From: Xenopus tropicalis
Lineage: Eukaryota; Chordata; Amphibia; Anura; Pipidae
Assembly (NCBI RefSeq): GCF_000004195.4
Contig: NC_030681.2
Coordinates: 139,372,006-139,436,005 of the forward strand
Direction: 5' to 3'
DNA length: 64,000 nucleotides
A program made the translations under genes and the position numbers. Below the pieces are notes generated by a model. The model did not search any database and was not told the DNA's origin. It was given only the letters and a program-made list of their open reading frames with translations. Shown piece after piece: positions 31,945 through 43,115 of the stretch. Position 1 is the first letter of the stretch; every line of letters begins with the position of its first letter.

Positions 31945-32205
31945 ACATTGTGGATAACAGGTGGGTACATTGCTCTTGTTGGGAATATAGATTGTAAGCT
32001 TTACGGGGCAGGGACCTATATCCTCTTGTGTCTTTGACTCAACTGTATCTTGTATTTATTTGTATTTATTGTTATACTTTGTATTTATCTATTAATATCT
32101 TAATACCCCCTGTTTGTATTAATGTATTCTACTGTACAGCGATGCGTACATAAGTAGCGCTTTATAAATAAAGATATACATACATACATACAAATAGACT
32201 ACAGT
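31945..32205 (+). repeat. LINE tail-like repeat with ATAC microsatellite
   Basis: AGATTGTAAGCTTTACGGGG, CTGTACAGCGATGCG and AGCGCTTTATAAATAAAG, then (ATAC)n, form the 3' tail type seen also at 42090-42165 and, reversed, at 59800-60002 and 62285-62470. The short-repeat end suggests a CR1/L2-class LINE tail (family knowledge); no coding part remains. Confidence 0.6.
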
Positions 32206-32471
32206 AAGGGATCCACAAAATTCTGGTCGCTATCCATCAGTAAAATGATGACAACAATAATTTGCCACTTGGCGGGATGACTGCAGTCTGTTGGCTAAAT
32301 ACCTGTATATGCCGTGTAAGTCTCCATGAATAAAGAGTGGCAAGGAAGATCAACAGCAAAGCCAAATCTACAACCAGGAGTATATCCAGTAGCAACTACA
32401 GTGCAAGAGAGTAACACAGCCAAAACCTTATGGAAAAAGATCTATAATCAACAAGAAGCCAACAGACCACT

Positions 32472-32651
32472 ATGGCAAAATATTACTGCAATACATGTGC
32501 CTCAATAAACCCCTCAGTGCAAAAGGTCTTTGCCCACAACAAACATGGAGTCTCTCTGGGGTTGAAAGAAGATACAGAAGAAACATCAGAAGAAGAAGGG
32601 ACAGAAGAAGAGAAAGAAACAGCAGAATTCTTAGAGGAGACAGCGGAATGA
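32472..32651 (+). CDS. Small acidic open frame (hypothetical)
   Basis: ATG 32472 to TGA 32649-32651, 59 codons. It begins MAKYYCNTC, with a CxxC pair, and ends in a Glu/Thr-rich stretch (EDTEETSEEEGTEEEKETAE). A second open frame (32326-32508, 60 codons) overlaps its start in another phase. I recognise no family; a decayed retroelement Gag or chance purine-rich DNA are both possible. No promoter or splice signal was found. Confidence 0.12.
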   Translation: MAKYYCNTCASINPSVQKVFAHNKHGVSLGLKEDTEETSEEEGTEEEKETAEFLEETAE

Positions 32652-33271
32652 GGAGCAAAGGCTGCTGAAGGATAAAGCAAATTGCATGATTACATGTAGC
32701 CAGCAGCATAATATTCCCAACCTTTGGCTCCCTCCTATAATATTGAGCTGAGGAAGGAAGAAACCATAAAATCATATAACACTGGTGTCACATTTGATGT
32801 GCCTTATGGCATATCGTATGCTGTTTGATGAACCATTGCAGTAAATAAGCCAGAACTGCGCTGTTACATATTTTATTCTCATTTATTGGTTGATAGCGCT
32901 AAAATATGAAAATGTATGATGCTTTTTAAATGAATGTAGCTTCTAGGAACAGTTCATTATGTTTTCAAAGGAAGAGATTTGTCTGCTGGTAAGGCGGTGA
33001 CGTGACCCTAGGCGAGATACTTAAGCTCTGATTCACTGCAGATCCACGGAACTTACAATAATATCGTATGAAATCTGCGTGAATAAATCTCCATTAGTCT
33101 GCCAAGGCATAAATGAAATATTTCTCTCTTTATATTCATAAGCAGTCACACTATGATATTACACTCTCACAACTGGGAGGCAGTTTTATACAGAATAGCA
33201 TTTATTAATCACATTAGGAGTATTTCTAAGCACCCCGCACTCTTTCTTACATATCATGAGGAATGTGTGTA
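32652..33271. other. Unique interval, no gene
   Basis: No repeat ends or coding potential; AT-rich. Confidence 0.4.
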
Positions 33272-34595
33272 CAGGTATGGGATCCGTTACCCGGAAACCC
33301 GTAATCCAGAAAGCTCCGAATTACGGAAACCTGTCCCTTACAGACTCCATTTTAATCAAATAATTAAGATATTTAAAATCTTATTGTAATAATAAAACAG
33401 TACCTTGTATTTGATCCTAACTAAGATATAATTACCCCTTAATGGGGGAAGAACAACCCTATTGGGTTTATTTAATGGTTAAATGATTCCCTTTTCTCTG
33501 TAATAATAAAACAGTACCTGTACTTGATCCCAACTAAGATATAATTACCCCTTATTGGGGGCAGAACAGCCCTATTGGGTTTATTTCATGGTTAAATGAT
33601 TCCCTTTTCTCTAATAATAAAACAGTACCTGTACTTGATCCCAACTAAGATATAATTACCCCTTATTGGGGGCAGAACAGCCCTATTGGGTTTATTTCAT
33701 GGTTAAATGATTCCCTTTTCTCTAATAATAAAACAGTACCTGTACTTGATCCCAACTAAGATATAATTACCCCTTATTGGGGACAGAACAGCCCTATTGG
33801 GTTTATTTAATGGTTAAATGATTCCCTTTTCTCTGTAATAATAAAACAGTACCTGTACTTGATCCCAACTAAGATATAATTACCCCTTATTGGGGCAGAA
33901 CAGCCCTATTGGGTTTATTTAATGGTTAAATGATTCCCTTTTCTCTGTAATAATAAAACAGTACCTGTACTTGATCCCAACTAAGATATAATTACCCCTT
34001 ATTGGGGGCAGAACAGCCCTATTGGGTTTATTTCATGGTTAAACGATTCCCTTTTCTCTGTAATAATAAAACAGTACCTGTACTTGATCCCAACTAAGAT
34101 ATAATTACCCCTTATTGGGGGCAGAACAGCCCTATTGGGTTTATTTCATGGTTAAATGATTCCCTTTTCTCTAATAATAAAACAGTACCTGTACTTGATC
34201 CCAACTAAGATATAATTACCCCTTATTGGGGACAGAACAGCCCTATTGGGTTTATTTAATGGTTAAATGATTCCCTTTTCTCTGTAATAATAAAACAGTA
34301 CCTGTACTTGATCCCAACTAAGATATAATTACCCCTTATTGGGGCAGAACAGCCCTATTGGGTTTATTTAATGGTTAAATGATTCCCTTTTCTCTGTAAT
34401 AATAAAACAGTACCTGTACTTGATCCCAACTAAGATATAATTACCCCTTATTGGGGGCAGAACAGCCCTATTGGGTTTATTTCATGGTTAAACGATTCCC
34501 TTTTCTCTGTAATAATAAAACAGTACCTAAACTAAGATATAATTAATCCTTATTGGAAGCAAACAATCCAGAAAAGGTTGATTTCCTTTTACTTC
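33272..34595 (-). mobile_element. CAGGTATGGGA-family MITE with about 11-unit array and higher-order repeat (array 4)
   Basis: The left end CAGGTATGGGATCCGTTACC starts at 33272. About eleven units of 110-113 bp follow. Three variants mark a higher-order pattern: CTCTAATAAT lacking GT (33609, 33720, 34169), GGGGACAGAAC (about 33781 and 34230) and GTTAAACGATT (about 34038 and 34487) recur about 449 bp apart, that is, every four units. The right end is lost; the array decays after 34530 and abuts a truncated hAT fragment at 34601. Confidence 0.87.
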
Positions 34596-34600
34596 TAGAT

Positions 34601-34735
34601 TAGTGATGGGTGAAATGTTTCATTGGGCATGGATTTGCGGTGAATTTCCGCGTTTCACCATTGGCGGATTGTTTCGTGAAACGGATTAAAAAATTTGCCG
34701 CGGAAAAAGAATAGTCGTGGGTGACAAAAGAAAAA
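34601..34735 (+). mobile_element. Truncated hAT-type MITE
   Basis: TAGTGATGGGTGAAATG with the ATTTCCGCGTTTCACCATTG core of the TAGTGATGAGC family. It is cut off before the GT-rich microsatellite. Confidence 0.65.
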
Positions 34736-34756
34736 AACTGCCAAGGTCAGGGCTGG

Positions 34757-34962
34757 TATTGTGTGTGTGTATGTGTGTATATTTGTGTGTGTGTGTATGT
34801 GTATATATATGTATGTATAGGTGTGTGTGTGTGTATATATGTGTGTGTGTGTGTATGTGTATATATGTGTGTATAGGTGTGTGTGTATATATGTGTGTGT
34901 GTGTATATATGTGTGTGTGTATAGGTGTGTGTGTGTATGTGTGTGTGTGTGTGTATGTACAA
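34757..34962. repeat. (GT)n/(GTAT)n compound microsatellite
   Basis: About 200 bp of GT, GTAT and GTATAT tracts with occasional GTATAGGT interruptions. It can form alternating purine-pyrimidine (Z-DNA-prone) structure. Open frames across it are compositional. Confidence 0.9.
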
Positions 34963-35262
34963 ACCTGTGATATGCCGTACAGACCGGAGAGCAGTTTATA
35001 TATTCAGCTACACATGAAAGCAGGAGTTATAAATATCAAATGAAAAATGTCAGAGGCTGATAGGGAGAGATTATCATTGCACTCAGGGTAAAGGTGATAC
35101 TATCAGGGCAAATATATCCCAAAAGAAAGGAAATGTGATCCTGAGCAGTAAATATGATATGGGAAGGTCACTAGTTCCCAGCAATTCATTGTATTCCCCA
35201 TCTGTGCTTTCCCTACAGTTCCACTCATTTACTTACATGCAATCTACTCTCCCAACATTCAT

Positions 35263-35838
35263 CAGCTGCACCCCTTCCCCTGCTCTGCAGTGTCTCTCCC
35301 ACCCATACGGCCCAGCCAGCACCCCCAGTCAGCTGCACCCCTTCCCCTGCTCTGCAGTGTCTCTCCCACCCATACGGCCCAGCCAGCACCCCCAGTCAGC
35401 TGCACCCCTTCCCCTGCTCTGCAGTGTCTCTCCCACCCATACGGCCCAGCCAGCACCCCCAGTCAGCTGCACCCCTTCCCCTGCTCTGCAGTGTCTCTCC
35501 CACCCATACGGCCCAGCCAGCACCCCCAGTCAGCTGCACCCCTTCCCCTGCTCTGCAGTGTCTCTCCCACCCATACGGCCCAGCCAGCACCCCCAGTCAG
35601 CTGCACCCCTTCCCCTGCTCTGCAGTGTCTCTCCCACCCATACGGCCCAGCCAGCACCCCCAGTCAGCTGCACCCCTTCCCCTGCTCTGCAGTGTCTCTC
35701 CCACCCATACGGCCCAGCCAGCACCCCCAGTCAGCTGCACCTCTTCCCCTGCTCTGCAGTGTCTCTCCCACCCATACGGCCCAGCCAGCACCCCCAGTCA
35801 GCTGCACCCCTTCCCCTGCTCTGCAGTGTCTCTCCCAC
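35263..35838. repeat. 67-bp minisatellite, about 8.6 copies
   Basis: Unit starts CAGCTGCACCCCTTCCCCTG and includes CTCTGCAGTGTCTCTCCCAC and CATACGGCCCAGCCAGCACC. Starts recur every 67 bp from 35263 to 35799. Copies are almost identical; one difference (CACCTCTTCC) is seen in the eighth. Since 67 is not a multiple of 3 and no stop is created, several long open frames appear on both strands; they are shadows of the repeat, not genes. Confidence 0.95.
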
Positions 35839-35879
35839 GGTGCAACCCATCCCTCTGAGAGGGATAATAATTAAGCAAA

Positions 35880-36643
35880 AATACTATTATCCCACTGTTA
35901 CTATACGCACCATCTCTCCCTACTATACCTGCTATCCCACAGCCACAGTCCCTTCCCAGAGGCTATTATCCCCCACTGCTACTATAGGTACCATCTCTCC
36001 CTACTATACCTGCTATCCCACAGCCACAGTCCCTTCCCAGAGGCTATTATCCCCCCACTGCTACTATAGGCACCATCTCTCCCTACTATACCTGCTATCC
36101 CACAGCCCCAGTCCCTTCCCAGAGGCTATTATCCCCCCACTGCTACTATAGGCACCATCTCTCCCTACTATACCTGCTATCCCACAGCCCCAGTCCCTTC
36201 CCAGAGGCTATTATCCCCCCACTGCTACTATAGGCACCATCTCTCCCTACTATACCTGCTATCCCACAGCCCCAGTCCCTTCCCAGAGGCTATTATCCCC
36301 CTACTGCTACTATAGGCACCATCTCTCCCTACTATACCTGCTATCCCACAGCCACAGTCCCTTCCCAGAGGCTATTATCCCCCCACTGCTACTATAGGCA
36401 CCATCTCTCCCTACTATACCTGCTATCCCACAGCCACAGTCCCTTCCCAGAGGCTATTATCCCCCACTGCTACTATAGGCACCATCTCTCCCTACTATAC
36501 CTGCTATCCCACAGCCACAGTCCCTTCCCAGAGGCTATTATCCCCCCACTGCTACTATAGGCACCATCTCTCCCTACTATACCTGCTATCCCACAGCCCC
36601 AGTCCCTTCCCAGAGGCTATTATCCCACTGCTACTATAGGCAG
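35880..36643. repeat. 82-bp minisatellite, about 9 copies
   Basis: Unit contains CTACTATAGGCACCATCTCT, CCCTACTATACCTGCTATCC and CACAGCCACAGTCCCTTCCC (or CACAGCCCCAG). CTATCCCACAG marks recur at about 35931, 36014, 36095, 36177, 36259, 36341, 36423, 36506 and 36588. Length changes occur in a run of 4-6 C. It lies 40 bp after the 67-bp array but is unrelated in sequence. Confidence 0.95.
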
Positions 36644-38349
36644 CATCACCAATCAGGATCCAACATTCTTATTATCCAAAGCCATTTAACCAAAATTATC
36701 CAACAGAAAGGTAATAAATCTGAGCCAAAAATCTACAATAAAGCAATAATGTTTGTGCAAGACCATATGTAATAAAAACAACATAAGCCATAGAAAAATG
36801 AAACTCCGAAACTATAAACTACCAGAAACATAAAATACAGCTTGAAATGTCCATGTTTATTATTTTATAACAATTCCCTCCATGGTTTTAAGTCGAGAAA
36901 AGGAAAAAACAGATTGGATACAGATCCAAATTTTACAAGCAGTTGCTGTTAAACAAGCATCCCTCACACTGCATGTTTGAATACATTTATTCCCACAATG
37001 AATTGCTCAATTAAAACAGAAATCTATCTCAATATAGCTGCCAGAGCAGAGAGGATGAATGGGAAGCCCCGCGCTATCAAACATTAACAGCCCCGCAGTA
37101 ACGCTCCTGCAGATACATCACTACTCTAGAGATAAGATGGCCACTTCAGCTGGGATATTCGCCATTGTTACAATGAAATTGGAGCCTTAGGCACTGTGAC
37201 AAAATAATGTATATGCTTTATATTGTTCCATATGTATTTCTCTGTATTAGTGTCTATCGTTATTTTTTTTTTGCTCAGAAAATTTCTGCACATTCAACTA
37301 AGCGCATTGCAATGGGGACCTATAGTTACCAATAGCAAGGAAGGGAGCCCAATGACCCGAGTAAAATGATAGGGAAGCAGGGCTTGACTAAGTTAGGAGG
37401 GCAACCCCCCTCCCCTCCTCCCACAGGATATCCTAGCTGTTACAGGCAGGGCAGGGAAAAGAACAGGACCTCCCCGGATGTGACCTTACCAGATTCCGGC
37501 GGGAGAAGGAGCAGGAACGACAGCATCCCTCCCTCCCTAATAGGCCGGTTCACAATAGTCGCAGTGTGGTGGGGGGTGGGGTCGACTTTGAGCCCCAGAG
37601 GAAATTAAAAAAGGGCAGTTGGAAAAGTGAGTGGGTAACTGGGTAGGCCTGGGGTCCTCAGGGAGATGGTTAATCCCAGAATGGGACTCTGATAGGAGAC
37701 AGGACACAGGCTCCGGGCCTGGGCTCAGGGTCAGACCTCTTTAGAGGTATAAGTAATTTGACTGCTGTTCAATGTTTGGATTTTCAAACAGTTTAATAAA
37801 AGTTATAGTTGTTTATATAATTGCTGATTTATATAAAATAATTGATAATAAACAACTGCGGCCTTCTCTCTCCAAAATAAGTTGTCCGTTGTTTTATTGC
37901 AATCAGGGGGAGGGGAAAGGGGGCGAAACAGGCTCGACGCTGCATTAGTCAGGGAAAGTTGTGCTGAACCACCACATTTTAAACCATTAGGCGGGGGGGC
38001 AATGAGGCGGTGACCTCAAAATTCATACAGACAGAGACAAAGGGTCTTCTGCACCCATTATTAATATACTGTATATAGGGCATTAAGACATTCTGTTATG
38101 CTACCAACATATGCCCTCTCCTATGTAAAACAGAGAATTTTCCCACATGTCCAGTTTTGACCTGGACAGCCCGGTTTTTCAAGGGACGGTTTGGATCGAA
38201 ATCTTTTGCCTGACAAATGGAACTTCACCTTTCGGTGACGTTAGAAGAGGAGAAAATTGATACTATAGTAAATATGTACTTTGAACTTTCACAAAGAATT
38301 TACGGAACGTGGCTACTGCATTACTTGTTTGATGCACGGAACATATTTG
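36644..38349. other. Interval without a recognised gene; possible old retroelement part
   Basis: 36644-37360 is AT-rich unique DNA. 37370-37960 is GC-richer and ends with an AATAAA (37846) and T/A-rich segment, like an LTR or 3' UTR, but no boundaries, target duplication or coding similarity could be established. Confidence 0.3.
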
Positions 38350-38490
38350 ACACGACCATAATTTTTTTTGTCGTGCCCCCACGACTTTTTGCCACAGTGA
38401 ATTTTTGTAGCAGTTTTGCAAAAAAAACAAAAAACTGCAAAATGTGGAGTTTTGCTGAGAATCCATGTCTGGCAAAATTGCTCATCACTA
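38350..38490 (-). mobile_element. hAT-type MITE fragment
   Basis: GAATCCATGTCTGGCAAAAT then TTGCTCATCACTA at 38478-38490 is the reverse terminus of the TAGTGATGAGC family. The other end cannot be found. Confidence 0.55.
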
Positions 38491-38634
38491 TAAATATGCC
38501 CCACTGGAGGTAAAAAAATATCAAATATGTGGGCTATCTGCATTCAGCATTTTCAGCAGCATTTGTAAATATCTGGGCAAGGAAAAGACACAGCTGGCAT
38601 TTCTTCCTTTCCTTTCCTTATCTCGCCATGAGTC

Positions 38635-39308
38635 TAAAGGTAGCTGGCCATACACGCACCGATAATATCGGATGAAACCTTGTTTCGTACCATATTCGGT
38701 GCATGTATGGCAAGTCGGCAAGTCGGCGAGTCGACCGATATCGAAGGAAGCTGCTGATATTGGTCGACTCGCCGATCGGGTGGGTTAAAAGATTTTGATC
38801 AGTCGCCATAGAAGGCACCTGACCAAAATCTGCCGTCAGGGCTGAATCGGCAGAAGGAGGTAGAAATCCTATTGTTTCTACCTCCTTATCTGCTGTTTCA
38901 GCCCTGAACGTTAGTGGCCGATTGAACGATCTTTCGTGCGACCATCGGTTGCAAATCGTGACCTTAAAGGTGGCCATACACATGCCGATTGTAGGGGCAG
39001 TGTATTGGCCATGTAGGGGCAGCAACGACAGGCCTGCCTGACCGATATCTGACCTGAAATCGGCCAGATATTGATCGGGCAGGTAAAAAAAGTCGGTTCG
39101 GGGACCGCATCGACTCGTTAATGCGCTCCCCGAACTGAATGCGCCCATTCCTCCATTATAATTTGATCGTTTGGCCACAGGGCCAAACAACCGAATTAGC
39201 CTATATTCGCCTGATATCACCCACCTGTAGGTGGGGATATTGGGAGAAGATCCGCTCGCTTGGCGACCTCGCCAGGCGAGCGGATCTTTACGTGTATGGC
39301 CACCTTTA
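38635..39308 (+). mobile_element. Two adjoining GGCCATACAC-ended MITEs
   Basis: The first part begins TAAAGGTAGCTGGCCATACA at 38635. The second begins TTAAAGGTGGCCATACACAT at 38964 and ends CGTGTATGGCCACCTTTA at 39308, an inverted match. The first contains a palindrome (CGGCGAGTCGACCGATATC with its near-complement at about 38728-38775). TTAAAGG-type ends suggest the T2-like class. GATC- and CGAT-rich interior; non-coding. Confidence 0.7.
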
Positions 39309-40484
39309 GGAATAAGGTGTAATATAACCATATTTACAAAGGGATGTGCCAGGGTTTAGCAGTGTAGTTGTTGTTGATATGTTTTCTGTTTTCAAGTGTG
39401 TGAGTGTAATGATAGATAAGGAGCAAAACAGAAAAGAAGCAAAATCAACGCTTGGATTATTTCTGGACAACTGGCAATGCTTCAGGTGCTGCCCACTGGG
39501 GATCCAGATAGAACCTATAGAGTGTATAGGCACCATTATAAGCCATTCCAATTTAACTTTGCCCCATTTTGGCCTTGAAATGACTGGCAAGTTCCCAGAA
39601 TTATTTGCCAATAAAATGATAGCGCTGTACATGGAAAAGCTGTGAGATAAGTACATTTATAGCTTCAGGTATGTTCTCAAACATCTCCAAGAATTCAGCC
39701 TTCATGTGCGCCAGAGGAATAGCGACACAGCTTTGTTTACGTTAACCTTGAAATGGACTTATTTATAGCCGTGTGTGTGCTAAAGGTTGTGTTTAATAAA
39801 GAAAGTATTCAGATTGTGGAAATGAAACACGGCGGCAGAAGTGACAGCGTGAAATGCCACGTATGTTCTGTCACTGTGCCATGCACGGCTACACGGGCTA
39901 GCTGCTATTATTAGCCAATTCAAGAGCCAATGTGATAATAGAACAGAATACACCTAATTGTTCTATTAGTGTCGAGATTGACAATGCAAATAAACCATCA
40001 GCACTTTTATAGCACATGTTTTCCTTCACAGAATAACACGTGTGTCAGGGGCTTTTATCCAAATACTTAGCTGTTTAATTTTCCTCTTTCAAATGCACTT
40101 ATATATCAATAATCTTCATGGGCCTGTCCAATAATTACCCAAGTATAAATAAGTAGAAATGTGATTTTATTTCAGTTCTATATAAAGTATTCTCAATATA
40201 CTCGAAAACCAAAAGCCTTTCAAAATCATACCTCACAAGCTATATATAAGGGGCCGTAATGTTTGACATTTAATATGTAGTGCGGGGCAAGTGATTTCTC
40301 TTCAAAACCACAGTTGCTGAACAGGAACATTCTGCACTGGAATTGTCTGGAGGAAAGGTGGTGCTGCTGAACTGTAACTTTATGAACTGTGATGTTATAA
40401 AGAATAATAGAAACTGGTTCTTAACGTGAACTGAAGGTTTATTGAACTAAAAGGTACTCCCTCTGTACACTTGGGGGAGTATTT
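39309..40484. other. Unique interval, possible conserved non-coding DNA
   Basis: No transposon ends or tandem structure. 39760-40080 is low in repeats, has balanced composition (GAAACACGGCGGCAGAAGTG, CCATGCACGGCTACACGGGC) and TAATTG/AATTAG motifs. There is no open frame consistent with an exon. Confidence 0.35.
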
Positions 40485-40625
40485 ATTAATAAACATCACC
40501 AGTGGTGTTGTCCGTAGAAACCAATCAGTAATTAGTTATGAAATCATAAGTTAGAAATCATAAGCAAAGATCTGAGCAGCATCACTGGTGATGCCTTTCT
40601 CCATTGTTAATAAATACACCACTTT
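40485..40625. mobile_element. Small inverted-repeat element
   Basis: GGGGAGTATTTATTAATAAA with CATCACCAGTGGTG on the left mirrors CATCACTGGTGATG and GTTAATAAATACACCAC on the right. It is about 140 bp and non-coding; no clear target duplication. Confidence 0.55.
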
Positions 40626-40929
40626 ATGTTGAGGCAATACAGTATCTGACAGTATAATGCACTCATTGGAGATAGGATAGTCTAGCCAACAGGATAGACT
40701 CCTCGGGATAGACAGTGAGTTATGATCCCCTCTAAATGGAAGCTTTTCAAGGATAAGTATAGTCCTTTCCAGCTATGGTGACTACACTATGGCGGGTGTT
40801 GCTGGGCATACTATCCCTGTCGTGCTTCTCCTGCAGGGAACACAGGATTCGCTTCCAGATCCACCTCTTAACATGATAGTGACCAGAAAGATAATAAGCA
40901 CAAGCGTCCTCTCTTTTTATAGACTAATG

Positions 40930-41201
40930 TAGTGATCCCCAACCAGTGGATTGCAACAACATGGTGCTCACCTCCCCCATTGATGTTCCTACCAGTGTCC
41001 TCAAAGAAGGTGCCCATTTTTATATCTTTCATTTTTGGAGGCACGTTTTGGAAGCCCATAAACACAGTTTTATTCCAAGCAGAGCCTTCTGCATGCCGAC
41101 AGTCCACATCCCAGTCATTACTTGGCATCTTTAAGTAATATGTTTAATGCTTATGTGGCTCACCAACACTTTTCACAAGTCAAAAAGATTAAGGATCCCT
41201 G
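40930..41201 (+). mobile_element. hAT-type MITE (CAGTGATCCCCAACC family), old copy
   Basis: TAGTGATCCCCAACCAGTGG at the left and AAGATTAAGGATCCCTG at the right; interior GTGGCTCACCAACAC and TGGGATGTGG-like segments match the copies at 44418 and 52530. Flanks match poorly, consistent with age. Confidence 0.65.
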
Positions 41202-41480
41202 CACTAGGAATCAGAAACTAGTAAAATACCCCTGGCCAATGGGAATTACTTTCCTCCCACAGATCTTAGTTTACTTCCCAAGCAGTAGGGGAGATTAATT
41301 GTTTGAGTCATCAGCACACAGTAACGGGGATTACAAAGTAAACATCTTAGCTATAAGATATGTTTAAAAAGTAGGATAAGAGATGAATATACTGTATTAC
41401 TCCTCTGATAATGTAGCTTTTAGGAAATAAATAGTGACAAGAAAGCAGCAGAGATAAAGAAAGCAGAAGAAGATTGAATT

Positions 41481-42165
41481 CCTTGTAGATTGTAAGCTCT
41501 TTTGGGCAGGGCCCTCTTCCCCTCTTGTATCGGTTATTGGTTGCTTTATATATTACTCTGTATGTCTCCTTGTAGATTGTAAGCTCTTTTGGGCAGGGCT
41601 CTCTTCACCTCTTGTATCGGTTATTGGTTGCTTTATATGTTACTCTGTATGTCTCCTTGTAGATTGTAAGCTCTTTTGGGCAGGGCTCTCTTCACCTCTT
41701 GTATCGGTTATTGGTTGCTTTATATGTTACTCTGTATGTCTCCTTGTAGAGTGTAAGCTCTTTTGGGCAGGGCTCTCTTCCCCTCTTGTATCGGTTATTG
41801 ATTGCTTTATATGTTACTCTGTATGTCTCCTTGTAGATTGTAAGCTCTTTTGGGCAGGGCTCTCTTCCCCTCTTGTATCGGTTATTGATTGCTTTATATG
41901 TTACTCTGTATGTCTCCTTGTAGATTGTAAGCTCTTTTGGGCAGGGCTCTCTTCCCCTCTTGTATCGGTTATTGATTGCTTTATATGTTACTCTGTATGT
42001 CTCCTTGTAGATTGTAAGCTCTTTTGGGCAGGGCTCTCTTCACCTCTTGTATCGGTTATTGGTTGCTTTATATGTTACTCTGTATGTCCAATGTATGAAA
42101 CCCACTTATTGTACAGCGCTGCGGAATATGTTGGCGCTTTATAAATAAATGTTAATAATAATGCG
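41481..42165 (+). repeat. LINE tail with seven-copy 87-bp minisatellite
   Basis: Seven head-to-tail 87-bp units run exactly from 41481 to 42089. Each has CCTTGTAGATTGTAAGCTC, TTTTGGGCAGGGCTCTCTTC and TTGTATCGGTTATTGGTTGC. The array is followed by the ordinary tail (TTGTACAGCGCTGCGGAATA, GGCGCTTTATAAATAAATG, TTAATAATAA) to about 42165. One segment of a CR1/L2-class tail has therefore been amplified in place. Confidence 0.9.
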
Positions 42166-42944
42166 GAGAAAAAGAGAAAAAAATATAGAAAAAAAGAAAA
42201 ACAGAGAGATAGAGGAACTTTGAAATGGGCAGAAAAAGAAAAGAACATGAGAGGAAATAGTAAGAAAAATGCAAACAAACAAAACCGATAGAGATAAAAA
42301 GACCGAGCTGAGAAAGTTAAAAGAATAATAATAATATAAAGAATAAATGAGCCCAATAGGGAACGGAATGCAAGGAGCAAAGAGAAGGTAATTAGGTTGG
42401 AGTGCACCATACTGTATGGGCAGCATTACTGACTGGCAGACATTAGACTCTGGTTGTAGGGAAGGACCCCATCACATCAAGAACTTGAGCTGTATTTTTA
42501 CCATTATATTAATGTACAATAAAATACTAGACCCCAGCTCCCCCCACCATCGCAGCACAAGGATGTACAGTCACGGTAATTGGCTTCTGTTGAAATTTAC
42601 CCTAGCTGTTTTTTTTCTATTGGAGAATTTGAGCTCCACTGGGGCAGGAACTCATGCTTGAAGTTTTCTCTGCGTAATATAATAAACTGGTACAATGTAA
42701 ATAAAATACAATAAAATGAGGATGAAGACGATGATGAAAATTATAAATCTAAAAACAACTCTAATGACTTGTCAGGAACACTGAAGGTGAATGTCTGCTA
42801 GCATTTGATTGGACCATTAATAACTTGGTATAAAAATAGCAGTCACTGTGTTTAATAACCTTCATATTATTTGTGCCTCTTGTCCTTTTGATGAACAATC
42901 ACTGGACACTTCACGGCATAGCTCATCTTTATATTAACGTTTAG
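42166..42944. other. Purine-rich then unique interval, no gene
   Basis: 42166-42310 is strongly A/G-biased on the plus strand (AGAAAAAAGAAAA-type). The rest shows no element or coding signal. Confidence 0.4.
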
Positions 42945-43115
42945 GGACATATTCATCAAAGGGAAAAAATAGAACCTGCTGCAGTTTGCCAGAGGGAAAT
43001 TTCACAGCTCTCTAAATATACCTCTAAAATCCTATACAACTGGAAAGGGAGCTGTGAAATTTCCCTCTTATGGCCAAAGAGATTTTGGTCTTCCAGTAAG
43101 AAGTAGCACATTTTT
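42945..43115. mobile_element. Hairpin-forming miniature element
   Basis: AGAGGGAAATTTCACAGCTC at 42991-43010 pairs with GAGCTGTGAAATTTCCCTCT at 43049-43068 across a 38-nt loop. The flanks carry further weak symmetry. Probably a small MITE, non-coding. Confidence 0.55.

Noticed and set aside
34717..35043. Cys/Val- and Thr/His-rich open frames
   Set aside because: Direct translations of the GT/GTAT microsatellite.
35135..36151. A 338-codon open frame and several 64-194-codon frames on both strands
   Set aside because: They are produced by the stop-free 67-bp and 82-bp minisatellites; the same peptide appears in shifted frames because the unit lengths are not multiples of three.
38618..39331. 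A 237-codon minus-strand frame
   Set aside because: It spans two GGCCATACAC-ended miniature elements; the inverted-repeat ends explain the DNA better than a coding role.
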